A stretch of 64,000 nucleotides of DNA, taken from positions 1,178,001 through 1,242,000 of the forward strand of contig NZ_CP029608.1 of NCBI RefSeq assembly GCF_003352185.1, in the 5' to 3' direction. The DNA comes from Pseudomonas kribbensis (GTDB lineage Bacteria > Pseudomonadota > Gammaproteobacteria > Pseudomonadales > Pseudomonadaceae). How positions within the stretch are numbered: the stretch's first letter is position 1; each line of letters starts with the position of its first letter. A model generated the notes under the pieces. It had not been told where the DNA came from, did not search any database, and saw only the letters and a program-made list of their open reading frames with translations. Of the stretch, positions 10,641 to 19,447 are shown one piece after another. A program made the position numbers and the translations under genes.

Positions 10641-12356
10641 CTAAACCTTCGCACTCACCTCACTACGATTAACCAGCCCCTCCAACGCCGCACTCAAATT
10701 CTGCGCCCGCTCGCCCACCAGCAAGTGCCAAACGCCATCCTCCAGCGCGCTCACACCCAGACATCCAAGCTCTTTCAACCGGCTTTCCGACAGTGCCTTG
10801 CCATCGGCCAGTTGCAGGCGGATCCGGCTCATTGCGATGCAGTCCAGTTGCAGCACATTGTCGCTGCCGCCCACTGCAGTCAGCCATTGCTGTGCCAGCG
10901 GTGTGGCGACTGCGATGGGATCACTGGTTTCGACGACGGCGACAGGAGCAGCCACTACGGCTCGGCCCAATGCAGGCATCGCCAGTCGAATCTCATCGGC
11001 AATGCTGTCGGCCATCGGCCCCACAACAACCTGCAAACTCCCACCCTTGCCCGGACGCACAACGGCCATGGCACCCAGCGCTTTCAAGTCGGCATCAGAG
11101 GCTTTGTTGCGGTCGACCATTTCCAGTCGCAGACGTGTGGTGCACGCGCCGACGGTGACCAGATTCTCCGCACCACCGAGCGCCTTGATGTACGCGCTGG
11201 CGCGTTCGTTTTCAGTCAGGACTGCTTTGTCGGCGGTGGCGACGTCTTCACGCCCCGGCGTCTTCAGGTTGAAGCGGCGGATACAGAAATCGAACACCGC
11301 GTAATAGATGACCGCATAGGCCAGACCCACCGGGATCACCAGCCAGCCGTTGGTGGACTTGCCCCAGCCCAGCACCATGTCGATGAAACCGCCGGAGAAG
11401 GTGAAGCCCAGATGAATGTTCAGCGCGTTGGTGATCGCCATCGACAGGCCGGTCAGCAGCGCATGCACCAGATACAGCAGCGGTGCGAGGAACATGAAGG
11501 CGAATTCGATGGGTTCGGTGACGCCGGTCAGGAACGAGGTCAGGGCCATCGACAGGAAGATCCCGCCCATCACCTTGCGCCGTTCCGGCAGGGCATTGCG
11601 GTACATCGCCAGGCAGGCGGCGGGGAGGCCGAAGATCATCATCGGGAACATGCCGGTCATGAACTGGCCGCCCTTCGGATCACCTGCGAAGTAGCGTGAA
11701 AGGTCGCCGGTGACCAAGGCGCCGGTGGTCGGGTCGGTGAAGTTGCCGAACACGAACCACGCCATGTTGTTGAGGATGTGGTGCAGGCCGGTGACGATCA
11801 GCAGGCGGTTGAACACGCCGAAGACGAAGGCGCCGAAGCTGCCGCTTTCCATCATCAGGCTGCCGAAGCTGTTGATGCCGTGCTGGATCGGCGGCCAGAT
11901 GTAGCCGAACAGCACGCCCAGACCGACCGCCGCAAAACCGGTGACGATCGGCACGAAACGCCGACCGCCGAAGAACGCCAGGTACTCCGGCAACTTGATG
12001 TCCTTGAAGCGGTTGTACAGCGCGCCGGCCATCAGACCGCTGACGATCCCGGCGAGCATGCCCATGTTGATGCTGGCGTCGAGCACCTTGAGCGTGGAGA
12101 TCATCACCAGGTAACCGATCACTCCGGCGAGGCCGGCGGTGCCGTTGTTGTCCTTGGCGAAGCCCACCGCGATGCCGATGGCGAAGATCATCGCCAGGTT
12201 GGCGAAGATCACCTGACCGGCGTCGTGGATGATCGCGATGTTCAGAAGGTCGGTATCGCCCAGACGCAGCAGCAGGCCGGCAATCGGCAGGATCGCGATC
12301 GGCAGCATCAGCGCCCGGCCGAGCCGTTGCAGGCCTTCGATGAAGAGTTGGTACAT
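10641..12356 (-). CDS. nagE: PTS N-acetylglucosamine transporter, EIIC with tandem EIIB domains
   Basis: Inner-membrane permease that takes up and phosphorylates N-acetylglucosamine. The start ATG at 12356 gives 571 residues. Residues 1 to about 365 form the multi-spanning EIIC domain (LMLPIAILPIAGLLLRLG, FLTGVTEPIEFAFMFLAP). EIIB domain 1 (about 385-460) has the phospho-Cys at 405 (VGACTTRLRLEM). A second EIIB-like domain (about 490-565) repeats the pattern, but at the position matching Cys405 it has Ala508. It is last in the leftward operon, behind the EIIA-HPr-EI fusion that supplies its phosphate. Confidence 0.93.
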   Translation of the reverse strand: MYQLFIEGLQRLGRALMLPIAILPIAGLLLRLGDTDLLNIAIIHDAGQVIFANLAMIFAIGIAVGFAKDNNGTAGLAGVIGYLVMISTLKVLDASINMGMLAGIVSGLMAGALYNRFKDIKLPEYLAFFGGRRFVPIVTGFAAVGLGVLFGYIWPPIQHGINSFGSLMMESGSFGAFVFGVFNRLLIVTGLHHILNNMAWFVFGNFTDPTTGALVTGDLSRYFAGDPKGGQFMTGMFPMMIFGLPAACLAMYRNALPERRKVMGGIFLSMALTSFLTGVTEPIEFAFMFLAPLLYLVHALLTGLSMAITNALNIHLGFTFSGGFIDMVLGWGKSTNGWLVIPVGLAYAVIYYAVFDFCIRRFNLKTPGREDVATADKAVLTENERASAYIKALGGAENLVTVGACTTRLRLEMVDRNKASDADLKALGAMAVVRPGKGGSLQVVVGPMADSIADEIRLAMPALGRAVVAAPVAVVETSDPIAVATPLAQQWLTAVGGSDNVLQLDCIAMSRIRLQLADGKALSESRLKELGCLGVSALEDGVWHLLVGERAQNLSAALEGLVNRSEVSAKV

Positions 12357-12379
12357 GGCGTTTGTCCTTGTTGTTTTTG

Positions 12380-14893
12380 TTAGCGCAGAGGCCAATGTTG
12401 ATGACAGGCATGACGCACCGCGGCGGCGCTGCTCAGCTTGAGCAAGTCCCGGGCGAGGCGTTGGCATTCGGCTTCGTGCAGCTGGCGCACGCGATCCTTG
12501 ATTTCACCGATCTGTACCGGGCTCACCGACAGTTCGGTCACGCCCAGGCCGATCAACACCGGCGTCGCCAGCGGATCCGAAGCCAGGGCGCCACAGACGC
12601 CGACCCAACGCTTGTGCACCGCCGCGCCTTCGCAGGTCATGGCGATCAGGCGCAGCAGCGCCGGGTGCAAGGCATCGACCCGTGCGGCGAGGCCGGCGTG
12701 GTCGCGGTCCATGGCCAGGGTGTATTGCGACAGGTCGTTGGTGCCGATGGACAGGAAGTCGGCGTGTTCGGCCAGTTGTTCGGCCTGCAGCGCAGCGGCC
12801 GGGACTTCGATCATCACGCCGATTTCCGGACGTTGATTGATGCCCAGTTCCAGACACAGCGCATCGACCCGCTGGCGGATGTGCAGCAGTTCGTCGACCT
12901 CGGTGACCATCGGCAGCAGGATCCGGCAGCGCTGCAACGGGCTGACTTGCAGCAGGGCGCGCAGTTGCTGATCGAGGATTTCCGGGCGGGCCTGGGCCAG
13001 GCGAATACCGCGCAGACCGAGCACCGGGTTGGCTTCCACTGGCAGCGGCAGATAGTCGAGTTGTTTGTCGCCACCGACATCGATGGTGCGGATGATCACC
13101 GACTTGTCGCCCATGGCATCGATCACCGCTTGATAGGCGGCGCGCTGTTCTTCGACATCCGGCGCGGTGTGGCGATCGACGAACAGGAACTCGGTGCGCA
13201 GCAGGCCGACGCCATCGGCGCCATTGGCAAACGCATCCGCCGCTTCATGGCTGGAGGCGACGTTGGCGACCACTTCAATGGCCACGCCGTTGCGGGTTTC
13301 AGCCGGCAGATGGGCTTTGGCTTGCTGGGCATCGCGACGTTGCTGACGGTCGATTTGCGCTTGTTGGACTTCGGCCAGACGCTCGGCATTCGGCGTCAGT
13401 TCGAGGCGTCCGCCGTCGGCATCGAGCACCACCGATTGGCCTTGCGTTTGATCGAGCAGCGCCGCGCCCAGTGCGACCATGCACGGCAGGCCTTTGCCCC
13501 GGGCCAGAATCGCCACGTGTGACGTTGCGCCACCCTCGGCCATGCACAGCCCGGCGACGCCTTGCGCACTCAGCTGCAGCAGGTCCGAAGGCGTCAGTTC
13601 GTGAGCGGCGACGATGGCGCCGGCCGGCACTTCGTAATGCCAGGCTTCGCCGAGCAGGGCGCGCAGCACCCGTTGCTTCAAGTCGCGCAGATCGTTGGCG
13701 CGTTCGGCCAGCAATGGGCTGCCGGTGTTTTGCAGCACTTCGCATTGCGTGTCGATGGATTGGCTCCAGGCGTGAGTCGCTGCAGTGCCGGTTTCAATCG
13801 ATTGCTGCGCGGCGTCGAGCAGGGCCGGGTCTTCCAGCAATGCGAGGTGCGCGGCGAAGATTGCTTCTTCGTCGGCATTGCGGTGTTTTTTCGCCTGGGC
13901 GAGGGTGCCGTCGATTTCGCTGCGAACCTGATTCAGCGCCGTATCGAGGACCTGCAATTGTTGCTCGGGCTGATGATTGCCGGCGTCCGCCGGCAGGCTG
14001 ATCGCGTTCAGGCGAAACAGCGGCCCGCCGACCAGCCCCGGTGCTGCGCACACGCCGTGCAACACGCCGGCTTCGGCCGGGCGATTGCGCGGCGCGGCAG
14101 CAACCGGTGCAGCGGCGTGATGATCCTCCGGCAGGGCGGTGGCCAAGGCATTGAGCAAGGCTTGCAACGCCGCTTGCGCGTCGGAACCCTGGCAACTGAT
14201 CTGCACTTCGTCCTGTTCGCCAATCGCCAGGCCCATCAAACCGATGAGGCTGTTGCACGGCGCCGATTTGCCGGCGAAATGCAGCTGCGACTGGCTCTTG
14301 AAACCTTGTGCCGTCTGGCGGATCAACGCCGCCGGACGTGCATGCAGACCGCCACGATGGGCGACCCGCACATGACCGTGAACTTCTGGGCCACCCGGTT
14401 CTTCTGCATTCGCCGCCGTGCCGTGACGGGCGACGATGTGCAGCAGGGGTTCGCCGACTTTCACCGTTTTCAGAGTGATGGGCCGCGCCTGAAAGTCCTG
14501 GCTGTTGGTCAGGATCAACAGGCTGACCAGGCTTTTGCACTGACGGCCGACCTTGTCCAGGTCATAGCGCAGCAATGGCTGGCCACTGCTGACCCGGGTG
14601 CCTTCCTTGACCAGCATCGAGAAACCTTCGCCCTGCAACTCGACGGTGTCGAGCCCCAGGTGCAGGAGGATTTCTGCGCCGTTGTCGGCTCGCACGGTCA
14701 GCGCGTGGCCGGTGCGGGCGACGTGAATCACCACGCCGGCGCAGGGCGAGTACAAGGTGTCGTTCAGCGGATCGATGGCAATGCCGTCGCCCATCGCGCC
14801 GCTGGCGAACACCGCGTCCGGAACTTTGGCGAGCGTGAGCACCGGGCCGCTGAGCGGGGCGCTTAAAGTCAGCTCTTTATTGTTGTTGTGCAT
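12380..14893 (-). CDS. nagF: Fused PTS protein EIIA-HPr-EI for N-acetylglucosamine
   Basis: Multiphosphoryl-transfer protein of 837 residues that carries phosphate from PEP to the permease next door. Domains in order: EIIA of the glucose type (1 to about 150) with phospho-His78 in EILLHLGLDTVEL; HPr (about 170-255) with phospho-His184 in GGLHARPAAL; EI (about 275-837) with phospho-His459 in GGATSHVAILARGKGLPC, the PEP-site motif GVGLLRTEFLF, IGTNDLSQYTLAMDRD and the catalytic Cys in WVGVCGALASDP. All phosphorylation residues are intact. The gene lies 35 bases downstream of the SIS-domain gene and 23 bases upstream of nagE, within one operon. Confidence 0.95.
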   Translation of the reverse strand: MHNNNKELTLSAPLSGPVLTLAKVPDAVFASGAMGDGIAIDPLNDTLYSPCAGVVIHVARTGHALTVRADNGAEILLHLGLDTVELQGEGFSMLVKEGTRVSSGQPLLRYDLDKVGRQCKSLVSLLILTNSQDFQARPITLKTVKVGEPLLHIVARHGTAANAEEPGGPEVHGHVRVAHRGGLHARPAALIRQTAQGFKSQSQLHFAGKSAPCNSLIGLMGLAIGEQDEVQISCQGSDAQAALQALLNALATALPEDHHAAAPVAAAPRNRPAEAGVLHGVCAAPGLVGGPLFRLNAISLPADAGNHQPEQQLQVLDTALNQVRSEIDGTLAQAKKHRNADEEAIFAAHLALLEDPALLDAAQQSIETGTAATHAWSQSIDTQCEVLQNTGSPLLAERANDLRDLKQRVLRALLGEAWHYEVPAGAIVAAHELTPSDLLQLSAQGVAGLCMAEGGATSHVAILARGKGLPCMVALGAALLDQTQGQSVVLDADGGRLELTPNAERLAEVQQAQIDRQQRRDAQQAKAHLPAETRNGVAIEVVANVASSHEAADAFANGADGVGLLRTEFLFVDRHTAPDVEEQRAAYQAVIDAMGDKSVIIRTIDVGGDKQLDYLPLPVEANPVLGLRGIRLAQARPEILDQQLRALLQVSPLQRCRILLPMVTEVDELLHIRQRVDALCLELGINQRPEIGVMIEVPAAALQAEQLAEHADFLSIGTNDLSQYTLAMDRDHAGLAARVDALHPALLRLIAMTCEGAAVHKRWVGVCGALASDPLATPVLIGLGVTELSVSPVQIGEIKDRVRQLHEAECQRLARDLLKLSSAAAVRHACHQHWPLR

Positions 14894-14928
14894 GGCTCGG
14901 TCTCATCAGGAAAACATTCGGTTCGGAC

Positions 14929-15951
14929 TCAGTGCGTACGGGTGACTTTGCTCAGATGACGCGGCTGATCCGGGTCCATGCCACGTGCCACGGCCAGGTT
15001 GGCGGCCATCACGTAGAAGCTCTGGATCGCCAGAATCGGATCGAGCGCCGGGTGTTCGGCACGGCTCAGGGTCAGGTCGCGTTCGAGCACATCATCCGGC
15101 GCCGCCAGCAATACACGGGCACCACGCTGACGCATTTCCGCCGCCAGGCTCAGCAGGCCGGCCTGCTCGGCGCCGCGCGGGGCAAACACCAGCAAAGGGT
15201 AGTTGGCGTCGATCAGGGCCATCGGGCCGTGACGCACTTCGGCACTGCTGAAGGCTTCGGCCTGGATCGCCGAGGTTTCCTTGAATTTCAATGCGGCTTC
15301 CTGGGCGATGGCAAATCCGGCGCCACGGCCGATCACCATCAGACGTTCGCAATCGCGCAGGGCATCGATGGCCGGGCTCCAGTCCTGTTGCGCGGCGTCG
15401 CGCAAGCCTTCGGGCAGGGCGTTGTGTGCCTCCAGCAATTCGCTGTCTTCTTTCCAGTGCGCGATCAGGCGGGCGCTGGCGCTGAGGGTGGCGATAAAAC
15501 TCTTGGTCGCGGCGACGCTGCTTTCGGTGCCGGCCAGCAGCGGCAGGCTGAATTCGCACGCGGCCTCCAGTGGCGAATCGGATGCGTTGACCATCGACAC
15601 GCTCAAGGCGCCACGCTTGCGCAGCAGACGCAGGCTGTTGACCAGATCCGGGCTCTGACCCGACTGGGAAAACGCGAACGCGACCTGACCGCTGACCTTC
15701 AACGGCGCCTGCTGCATGGTCACCACCGACATCGGCAGTGACGCCACCGGAATGCCCAGTTGCTGCATGGTCAGGTAGGCGAAGTAGCTCGCCGCATGAT
15801 CGGAGCTGCCACGGGCGACGGTCATCGCCACTTGCGGCGGCTGACGGCGCAGGCGCCCGGCGATCTCGATCATCGAGCCATCGAGCTGTTGCAATTGGGC
15901 TTGCACGGCCTCGAACGAGGACAGCGCCTCCTCAAGCATTTTTGAAGTCAA
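14929..15951 (-). CDS. SIS-domain glucosamine-6-phosphate deaminase / GlmS2-like
   Basis: Protein of 340 residues with two SIS sugar-phosphate-binding domains (VARGSSDHAASYFAYL, AFSQSGQSPD, and later VIGRGAGFAIAQEAALKFKE, SSAEVRHGPMALI). It resembles the isomerase half of GlmS without a glutaminase domain. In this operon it very likely converts glucosamine-6-P, made by NagA, to fructose-6-P, since no classical NagB is present. The TTG start at 15951 is preferred because GGAG lies 6 nt upstream; ATG at 15939 is the alternative. It overlaps the 3' end of nagA by 20 bases, so the two are coupled. Confidence 0.85.
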   Translation of the reverse strand: MTSKMLEEALSSFEAVQAQLQQLDGSMIEIAGRLRRQPPQVAMTVARGSSDHAASYFAYLTMQQLGIPVASLPMSVVTMQQAPLKVSGQVAFAFSQSGQSPDLVNSLRLLRKRGALSVSMVNASDSPLEAACEFSLPLLAGTESSVAATKSFIATLSASARLIAHWKEDSELLEAHNALPEGLRDAAQQDWSPAIDALRDCERLMVIGRGAGFAIAQEAALKFKETSAIQAEAFSSAEVRHGPMALIDANYPLLVFAPRGAEQAGLLSLAAEMRQRGARVLLAAPDDVLERDLTLSRAEHPALDPILAIQSFYVMAANLAVARGMDPDQPRHLSKVTRTH

Positions 15952-17038
15952 TGTCTTCTCCTTCGACCATGACGGCGGTCAGTGTGAGTGAGCGATCCAG
16001 CCGCACGCAGTCGGCCCAGGCACCAGGTGCAAGGCGCCCGCGTTCGGTGATGCCGAGGTAGTCGGCGGGGAATTGCGAAAGACGTTGCGAGGCCTCGGCG
16101 ATCGGCAGACCGATCTTCACCAGATTGCGCAGGGCCTGATCCATGGTCAGGGTGCTACCGGCCAGCGTGCCGTCCGGCAGGCGCACGCCGCCCAGGCATT
16201 TGGTGACGGTGTGGCTGCCAAGCTTGTACTCGCCGTCGGGCATGCCGGCGGCGGCAGTCGAATCGGTGACGCAATACAGGCACGGGATCGAGCGCAGGGC
16301 CACGTGGATTGCGCCGGGGTGCACGTGCAGCAAGTCCGGAATCAGCTCGGCAAATTTGGCGTGGGCCAGCGCCGCGCCGACGATGCCCGGTTCGCGGTGA
16401 TGCAGCGGGCTCATGGCGTTGTACAAGTGGGTGAAACTGGTGGCGCCGGCCTCGAGGGCGGCGACACCTTCTTCGTAACTGCCGAGGGTGTGGCCGATCT
16501 GCATGCGAATGCCGCGGCGGCTCAGTTCACGAATCAAACCGTCATGGCCGGCGATTTCCGGGGCGATGGTGATCACCCGGATCGGTGCCAGTGCCAGATA
16601 CTCTTCGACTTCGGCCATCAATGCGGTGTGGGCAAAGTTCGGTTGCGCGCCGAGTTTGCCGGGATTGATGTACGGACCTTCGAGGTGAACGCCGAGGACC
16701 CGGGCGGCGCCTTTCGGACGCTGTTCGCAGAATTCCCCGACATCCTTGAGCACGCTGGCAATCTCGGCACTCGGCGCGGTCATCGTGGTGGCCAGCAGCG
16801 AGGTGGTGCCGAAGCGTACGTGGGTTCGGGTGATGGTCTCGAAGGCGCTGGTGCCTTCCATGATGTCTTTGCCGCCACCGCCGTGAACGTGCAGGTCGAT
16901 GAAACCTGGCAGCAGGTAAGGCAGGTCGTTGTCCGCAGGATCGCAGGGCACGCCTTCGATGGACACGACTCTGCCGTGTTCGTGGATCAGCCGGCCGCGA
17001 ATCCAGCCGTCAGCGGTGAGGATGTTGTCTTCGGACAT
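15932..17038 (-). CDS. nagA: N-acetylglucosamine-6-phosphate deacetylase
   Basis: Cytoplasmic amidohydrolase that removes acetate from GlcNAc-6-P. The length, 368 residues, is normal. Motifs: LLPGFIDLHVHGGGG (first metal-binding pair), GVHLEGPYINPGKLGA, QIGHTLGSYEEG, FTHLYNAMSPLHHREPG, and CVTDSTAAAGMPDGEY with the catalytic Asp. It follows the GntR-type regulator by 30 bases and overlaps the next gene, so it is the first enzyme gene of the N-acetylglucosamine operon. Confidence 0.95.
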   Translation of the reverse strand: MSEDNILTADGWIRGRLIHEHGRVVSIEGVPCDPADNDLPYLLPGFIDLHVHGGGGKDIMEGTSAFETITRTHVRFGTTSLLATTMTAPSAEIASVLKDVGEFCEQRPKGAARVLGVHLEGPYINPGKLGAQPNFAHTALMAEVEEYLALAPIRVITIAPEIAGHDGLIRELSRRGIRMQIGHTLGSYEEGVAALEAGATSFTHLYNAMSPLHHREPGIVGAALAHAKFAELIPDLLHVHPGAIHVALRSIPCLYCVTDSTAAAGMPDGEYKLGSHTVTKCLGGVRLPDGTLAGSTLTMDQALRNLVKIGLPIAEASQRLSQFPADYLGITERGRLAPGAWADCVRLDRSLTLTAVMVEGEDIDFKNA

Positions 17039-17068
17039 TTCGCTTCTCTCGTTTGGCCTGGCTGCCGG

Positions 17069-17800
17069 TCAGCGGCGCAGCTCTGCAACAAAGTCGTAGT
17101 AGTCGTTGCGGCAATAGGTGTCGGTGACTTCGATCGGCGTGTTGTCTTCCAGGTAGCCGACCCGGGTCATCAGCAGCATCGCGGTGCCGGAGGGGATGCC
17201 GACCAGCGCGGCGAACTCGTCCGAGGCGTTGATCGCCTGGATGTGTTGCAAGGCGCGCACGATCGGCTTGCCGATGCTGTCGAGGTGTTCGTAGAGGGAA
17301 TCGCCCACCACTTGCGGCTTGGGCATGATCGAGGCGGGCAGGGTGCTCATCTCGATGGCCATCACCGTGTCGTCGGCCTTGCGCAGGCGTTTCATGCGCG
17401 CGACTTTGTCGTTCGGTGACAGGCCCAAGCGGATCAATTCTTCGTGGGTGGGCAGGGTGATTTCACGCTCGAGCCATTGCGAGCTGGGCACGAAACCCTT
17501 GAGACGGAGCATTTCGCTGAAGCCCGACAGACGTGACAGCGGTTGTTCAAGGCGCGGAGTGATGAAGGTGCCGGAACCTTGCAGGCGGCGGATCAAACCT
17601 TGATCGAGCAGGACTTCCAGCGCCTTGCGGGCGGTGACCCGGGAAATCCCCAGCATCTCGCTGAGATTGCGCTCCGACGGCATCGCCTGTTCGGCTTTCC
17701 ACTGGCCGGCATGAATCGCCGCTTCCAGGTTGCGCGCCAGTTGCAGGTACAGCGGCGTCGGCTGGGAGTCGTCAGGGCGCAGGGCGTGGAGATCGTTCAT
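17069..17800 (-). CDS. GntR/UTRA-family regulator of N-acetylglucosamine use
   Basis: Protein of 243 residues. It has an N-terminal winged-helix GntR domain (PLYLQLARNLEAAI, MPSERNLSEMLGISRVTARKALEVL, LIRRLQGSGTFI) and a C-terminal UTRA effector domain (about residues 90-240) ending YCRNDYYDFVAELRR. UTRA regulators next to nag genes usually release operator DNA when GlcN-6-P or GlcNAc-6-P binds. The ATG at 17800 was chosen by family length; the frame is open for 27 more codons upstream. It heads the nag operon, and repeated TGGTAT motifs in its upstream region are candidate operators (autoregulation). Confidence 0.9.
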   Translation of the reverse strand: MNDLHALRPDDSQPTPLYLQLARNLEAAIHAGQWKAEQAMPSERNLSEMLGISRVTARKALEVLLDQGLIRRLQGSGTFITPRLEQPLSRLSGFSEMLRLKGFVPSSQWLEREITLPTHEELIRLGLSPNDKVARMKRLRKADDTVMAIEMSTLPASIMPKPQVVGDSLYEHLDSIGKPIVRALQHIQAINASDEFAALVGIPSGTAMLLMTRVGYLEDNTPIEVTDTYCRNDYYDFVAELRR

Positions 17801-17854
17801 GCAGGCACTTCCGGAGCTGATATTGGATTGTTGTCGCTCGCTGTTTCGGCGAAA

Positions 17855-17949
17855 ACTAATACCACTTGCATACCATGTCAACGCAGTGGAAAGGCCTGTA
17901 GTCCTTTGGGATCGGGTGTTTCAGGGTGGGTGGTTTCAAGTGGTATTAG
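17855..17949. promoter_or_regulatory. Candidate operator repeats for the nag operon regulator
   Basis: ACTAATACCACTTG at 17855-17868 recurs inverted as CAAGTGGTATTAG at 17937-17949, a 13-base exact inverted match 68 bases apart. A further TACCA at 17871 makes the first site a direct pair of TGGTAT on the minus strand (TGGTATgcaagTGGTAT). The location 55-150 bases before the regulator start fits an operator region. The regulator assignment is inference. Confidence 0.5.
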
Positions 17950-17966
17950 AGGTGGGCTGTGAAACG

Positions 17967-18047
17967 CAAAAGATCGCAGTCTGCGGCAGTTCTGGCGGGT
18001 GAAAGTGGTATCACCGTTCAGACGTTGCCGCAGGCTGCGATCTTTTG
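17967..18047. repeat. Long inverted repeat (CAAAAGATCGCAG type)
   Basis: 22-base arms CAAAAGATCGCAGTCTGCGGCA and TGCCGCAGGCTGCGATCTTTTG differ at one base, and they enclose about 37 bases. A T-rich stretch follows on the plus strand. I recognise AAAAGATCGCAGCCTGCGG as a common intergenic repeat in P. fluorescens-group genomes. It may also terminate transcription between the nag region and the L,D-transpeptidase gene. Confidence 0.65.
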
Positions 18048-18129
18048 CATTTATTTTTTGCGGGCGACCAATGGTCAGGGGAAAGGGCCGCTTGGCGGCC
18101 CGGAGAGCGCAGGCGCGCTGATTACTGAA

Positions 18130-18645
18130 TCAGGGGCGGATTTCGATCATCGTGCCGTCCGGCACCAGGTTCCAGACTTCGCGCATGTCGACGTTGCGCA
18201 TGGCGATGCAGCCGTCGGTCCAGTCCAGGGTGTGGAACAGGTTTTCCGGGTTCTCTGCGGAATCCGGCGTGCCGTGGATCATGATCATGCCGCCGGGCTC
18301 GACGCCTTCGCGGCGGGCGCGGGCGGAGTCGCTGATGTTCGGGTAGGAGATGTGCATCGACAGGTTGAATTTGTCGCTGGTCTTGCGCCAGTCGATCCAA
18401 TAGAAACCTTCGGGTGTGCGTTTATCGCCTTCAATCAGTTTCGGACCTTTCTTCGCGCCCTTGCCCAGGGAAATGCGATAGCTCTTGAGCGGTTTGCCGT
18501 CGGCGATCAACTGCAGTTGATGAGCCGATTTGAGCACCAGTATTTTTTCGATGAGCGGGGTGTTCGAAGGCGTCACGGTGGTCACGAACGACGCTTGGGA
18601 GACGGTGACGAACGACAGGCAAAACAGGGCAAGCAACCAGCGCAT
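18130..18645 (-). CDS. L,D-transpeptidase (YkuD domain), exported
   Basis: Protein of 171 residues with an N-terminal signal peptide (MRWLLALFCLSFVTVSQA). A YkuD catalytic domain follows, with the family signature HGTPDS and, 30 residues on, DGCIAMRN with the nucleophile Cys. Such enzymes form 3-3 peptidoglycan cross-links or attach proteins to the wall in the periplasm. It is smaller than the ErfK/YbiS type and has no LysM domain; it resembles the short murein transpeptidases annotated in many pseudomonads. It stands alone between two repeats or intergenic gaps. Confidence 0.88.
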   Translation of the reverse strand: MRWLLALFCLSFVTVSQASFVTTVTPSNTPLIEKILVLKSAHQLQLIADGKPLKSYRISLGKGAKKGPKLIEGDKRTPEGFYWIDWRKTSDKFNLSMHISYPNISDSARARREGVEPGGMIMIHGTPDSAENPENLFHTLDWTDGCIAMRNVDMREVWNLVPDGTMIEIRP

Positions 18646-18748
18646 TGAAACGATTCCCCAGAAGGTGATGCAGATAATTTATTTATAGATCTTATGCAGG
18701 CGCTGTCGCGGGCTGCGCACGCGGGTTATCGGCCGGCTGGCGCTGAAA

Positions 18749-19300
18749 TCAAGTGATGGCCGGCTGAGCGAGCGGCGGAATCGATTCCGAGCGCACGGGG
18801 TAAGTCTCGGCGCGGCGGTCAGCGAAGAAGCATTCTAAGGTACGGCCCACCGTGCGGAAAGCCAGCTCGTCCCATGGAATCTGCGCTTCGTCGAACAGTT
18901 GCACTTCGAGACTCTCGGGGCCGGCGGAAAAATCCAGGTCTGCGAGCTCGGCGCGAAAGAACACATGCACCTGACTGATGTGCGGCACGTCGATCAGGGT
19001 GTAGATGCTCAGGTTGCGTACCCGGGCGCAGGCTTCTTCGGCGGTTTCGCGGATGGCAGCCTGTTCGATGGTCTCGCCGTTCTCCATGAAGCCGGCGGGC
19101 AGCGTCCAGTAACCGAGGCGCGGCTCGATTGCACGGCGGCAGAGCAGGACTTTGCTACCCCAGGTCGCTACACAGCCGGCCACGATATTGGGGTTCTGGT
19201 AGTGAATGGTCTGACAGCTGTCGCAGACAAATCGCAGCCGCGAGTCGCCTTCGGGAATGCGCTGGGTCACCGGGTTGCCGCACTGGCTGCAAAATTTCAT
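18749..19300 (-). CDS. Nudix hydrolase with N-terminal zinc ribbon
   Basis: Protein of 183 residues from ATG at 19300; the frame is open upstream, but the conserved start MKFCSQCGNPV is at this ATG. Two CxxC pairs (CSQC and CDSC) form a zinc ribbon like that of NudC-type enzymes. The Nudix box GFMENGETIEQAAIRETAEE is complete up to the usual Gly, which is Cys here (EEACA), a variant common in this subgroup. The likely substrates are ADP-ribose or other nucleoside diphosphate derivatives; the exact one is unknown. It is divergent from the next Nudix gene. Confidence 0.85.
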   Translation of the reverse strand: MKFCSQCGNPVTQRIPEGDSRLRFVCDSCQTIHYQNPNIVAGCVATWGSKVLLCRRAIEPRLGYWTLPAGFMENGETIEQAAIRETAEEACARVRNLSIYTLIDVPHISQVHVFFRAELADLDFSAGPESLEVQLFDEAQIPWDELAFRTVGRTLECFFADRRAETYPVRSESIPPLAQPAIT

Positions 19301-19447
19301 GCTGGGGTTCCTGAATGCTGCGCCTATCTTGGCGTGCAGCGGTGTCAGTCGGCAAGTTGTCGTTTCGCGACATGTCCCTTGTTCAGGGCTTGGGCGGTCG
19401 CATTGATTGGTGCATGATGCAGGGCAAGGCACAGATCGAGAACACTT

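Noticed and set aside
17958..18060. Possible short gene in the gap beside the nag regulator
   Set aside because: The open frame is created by the long inverted repeat and has no ribosome site.
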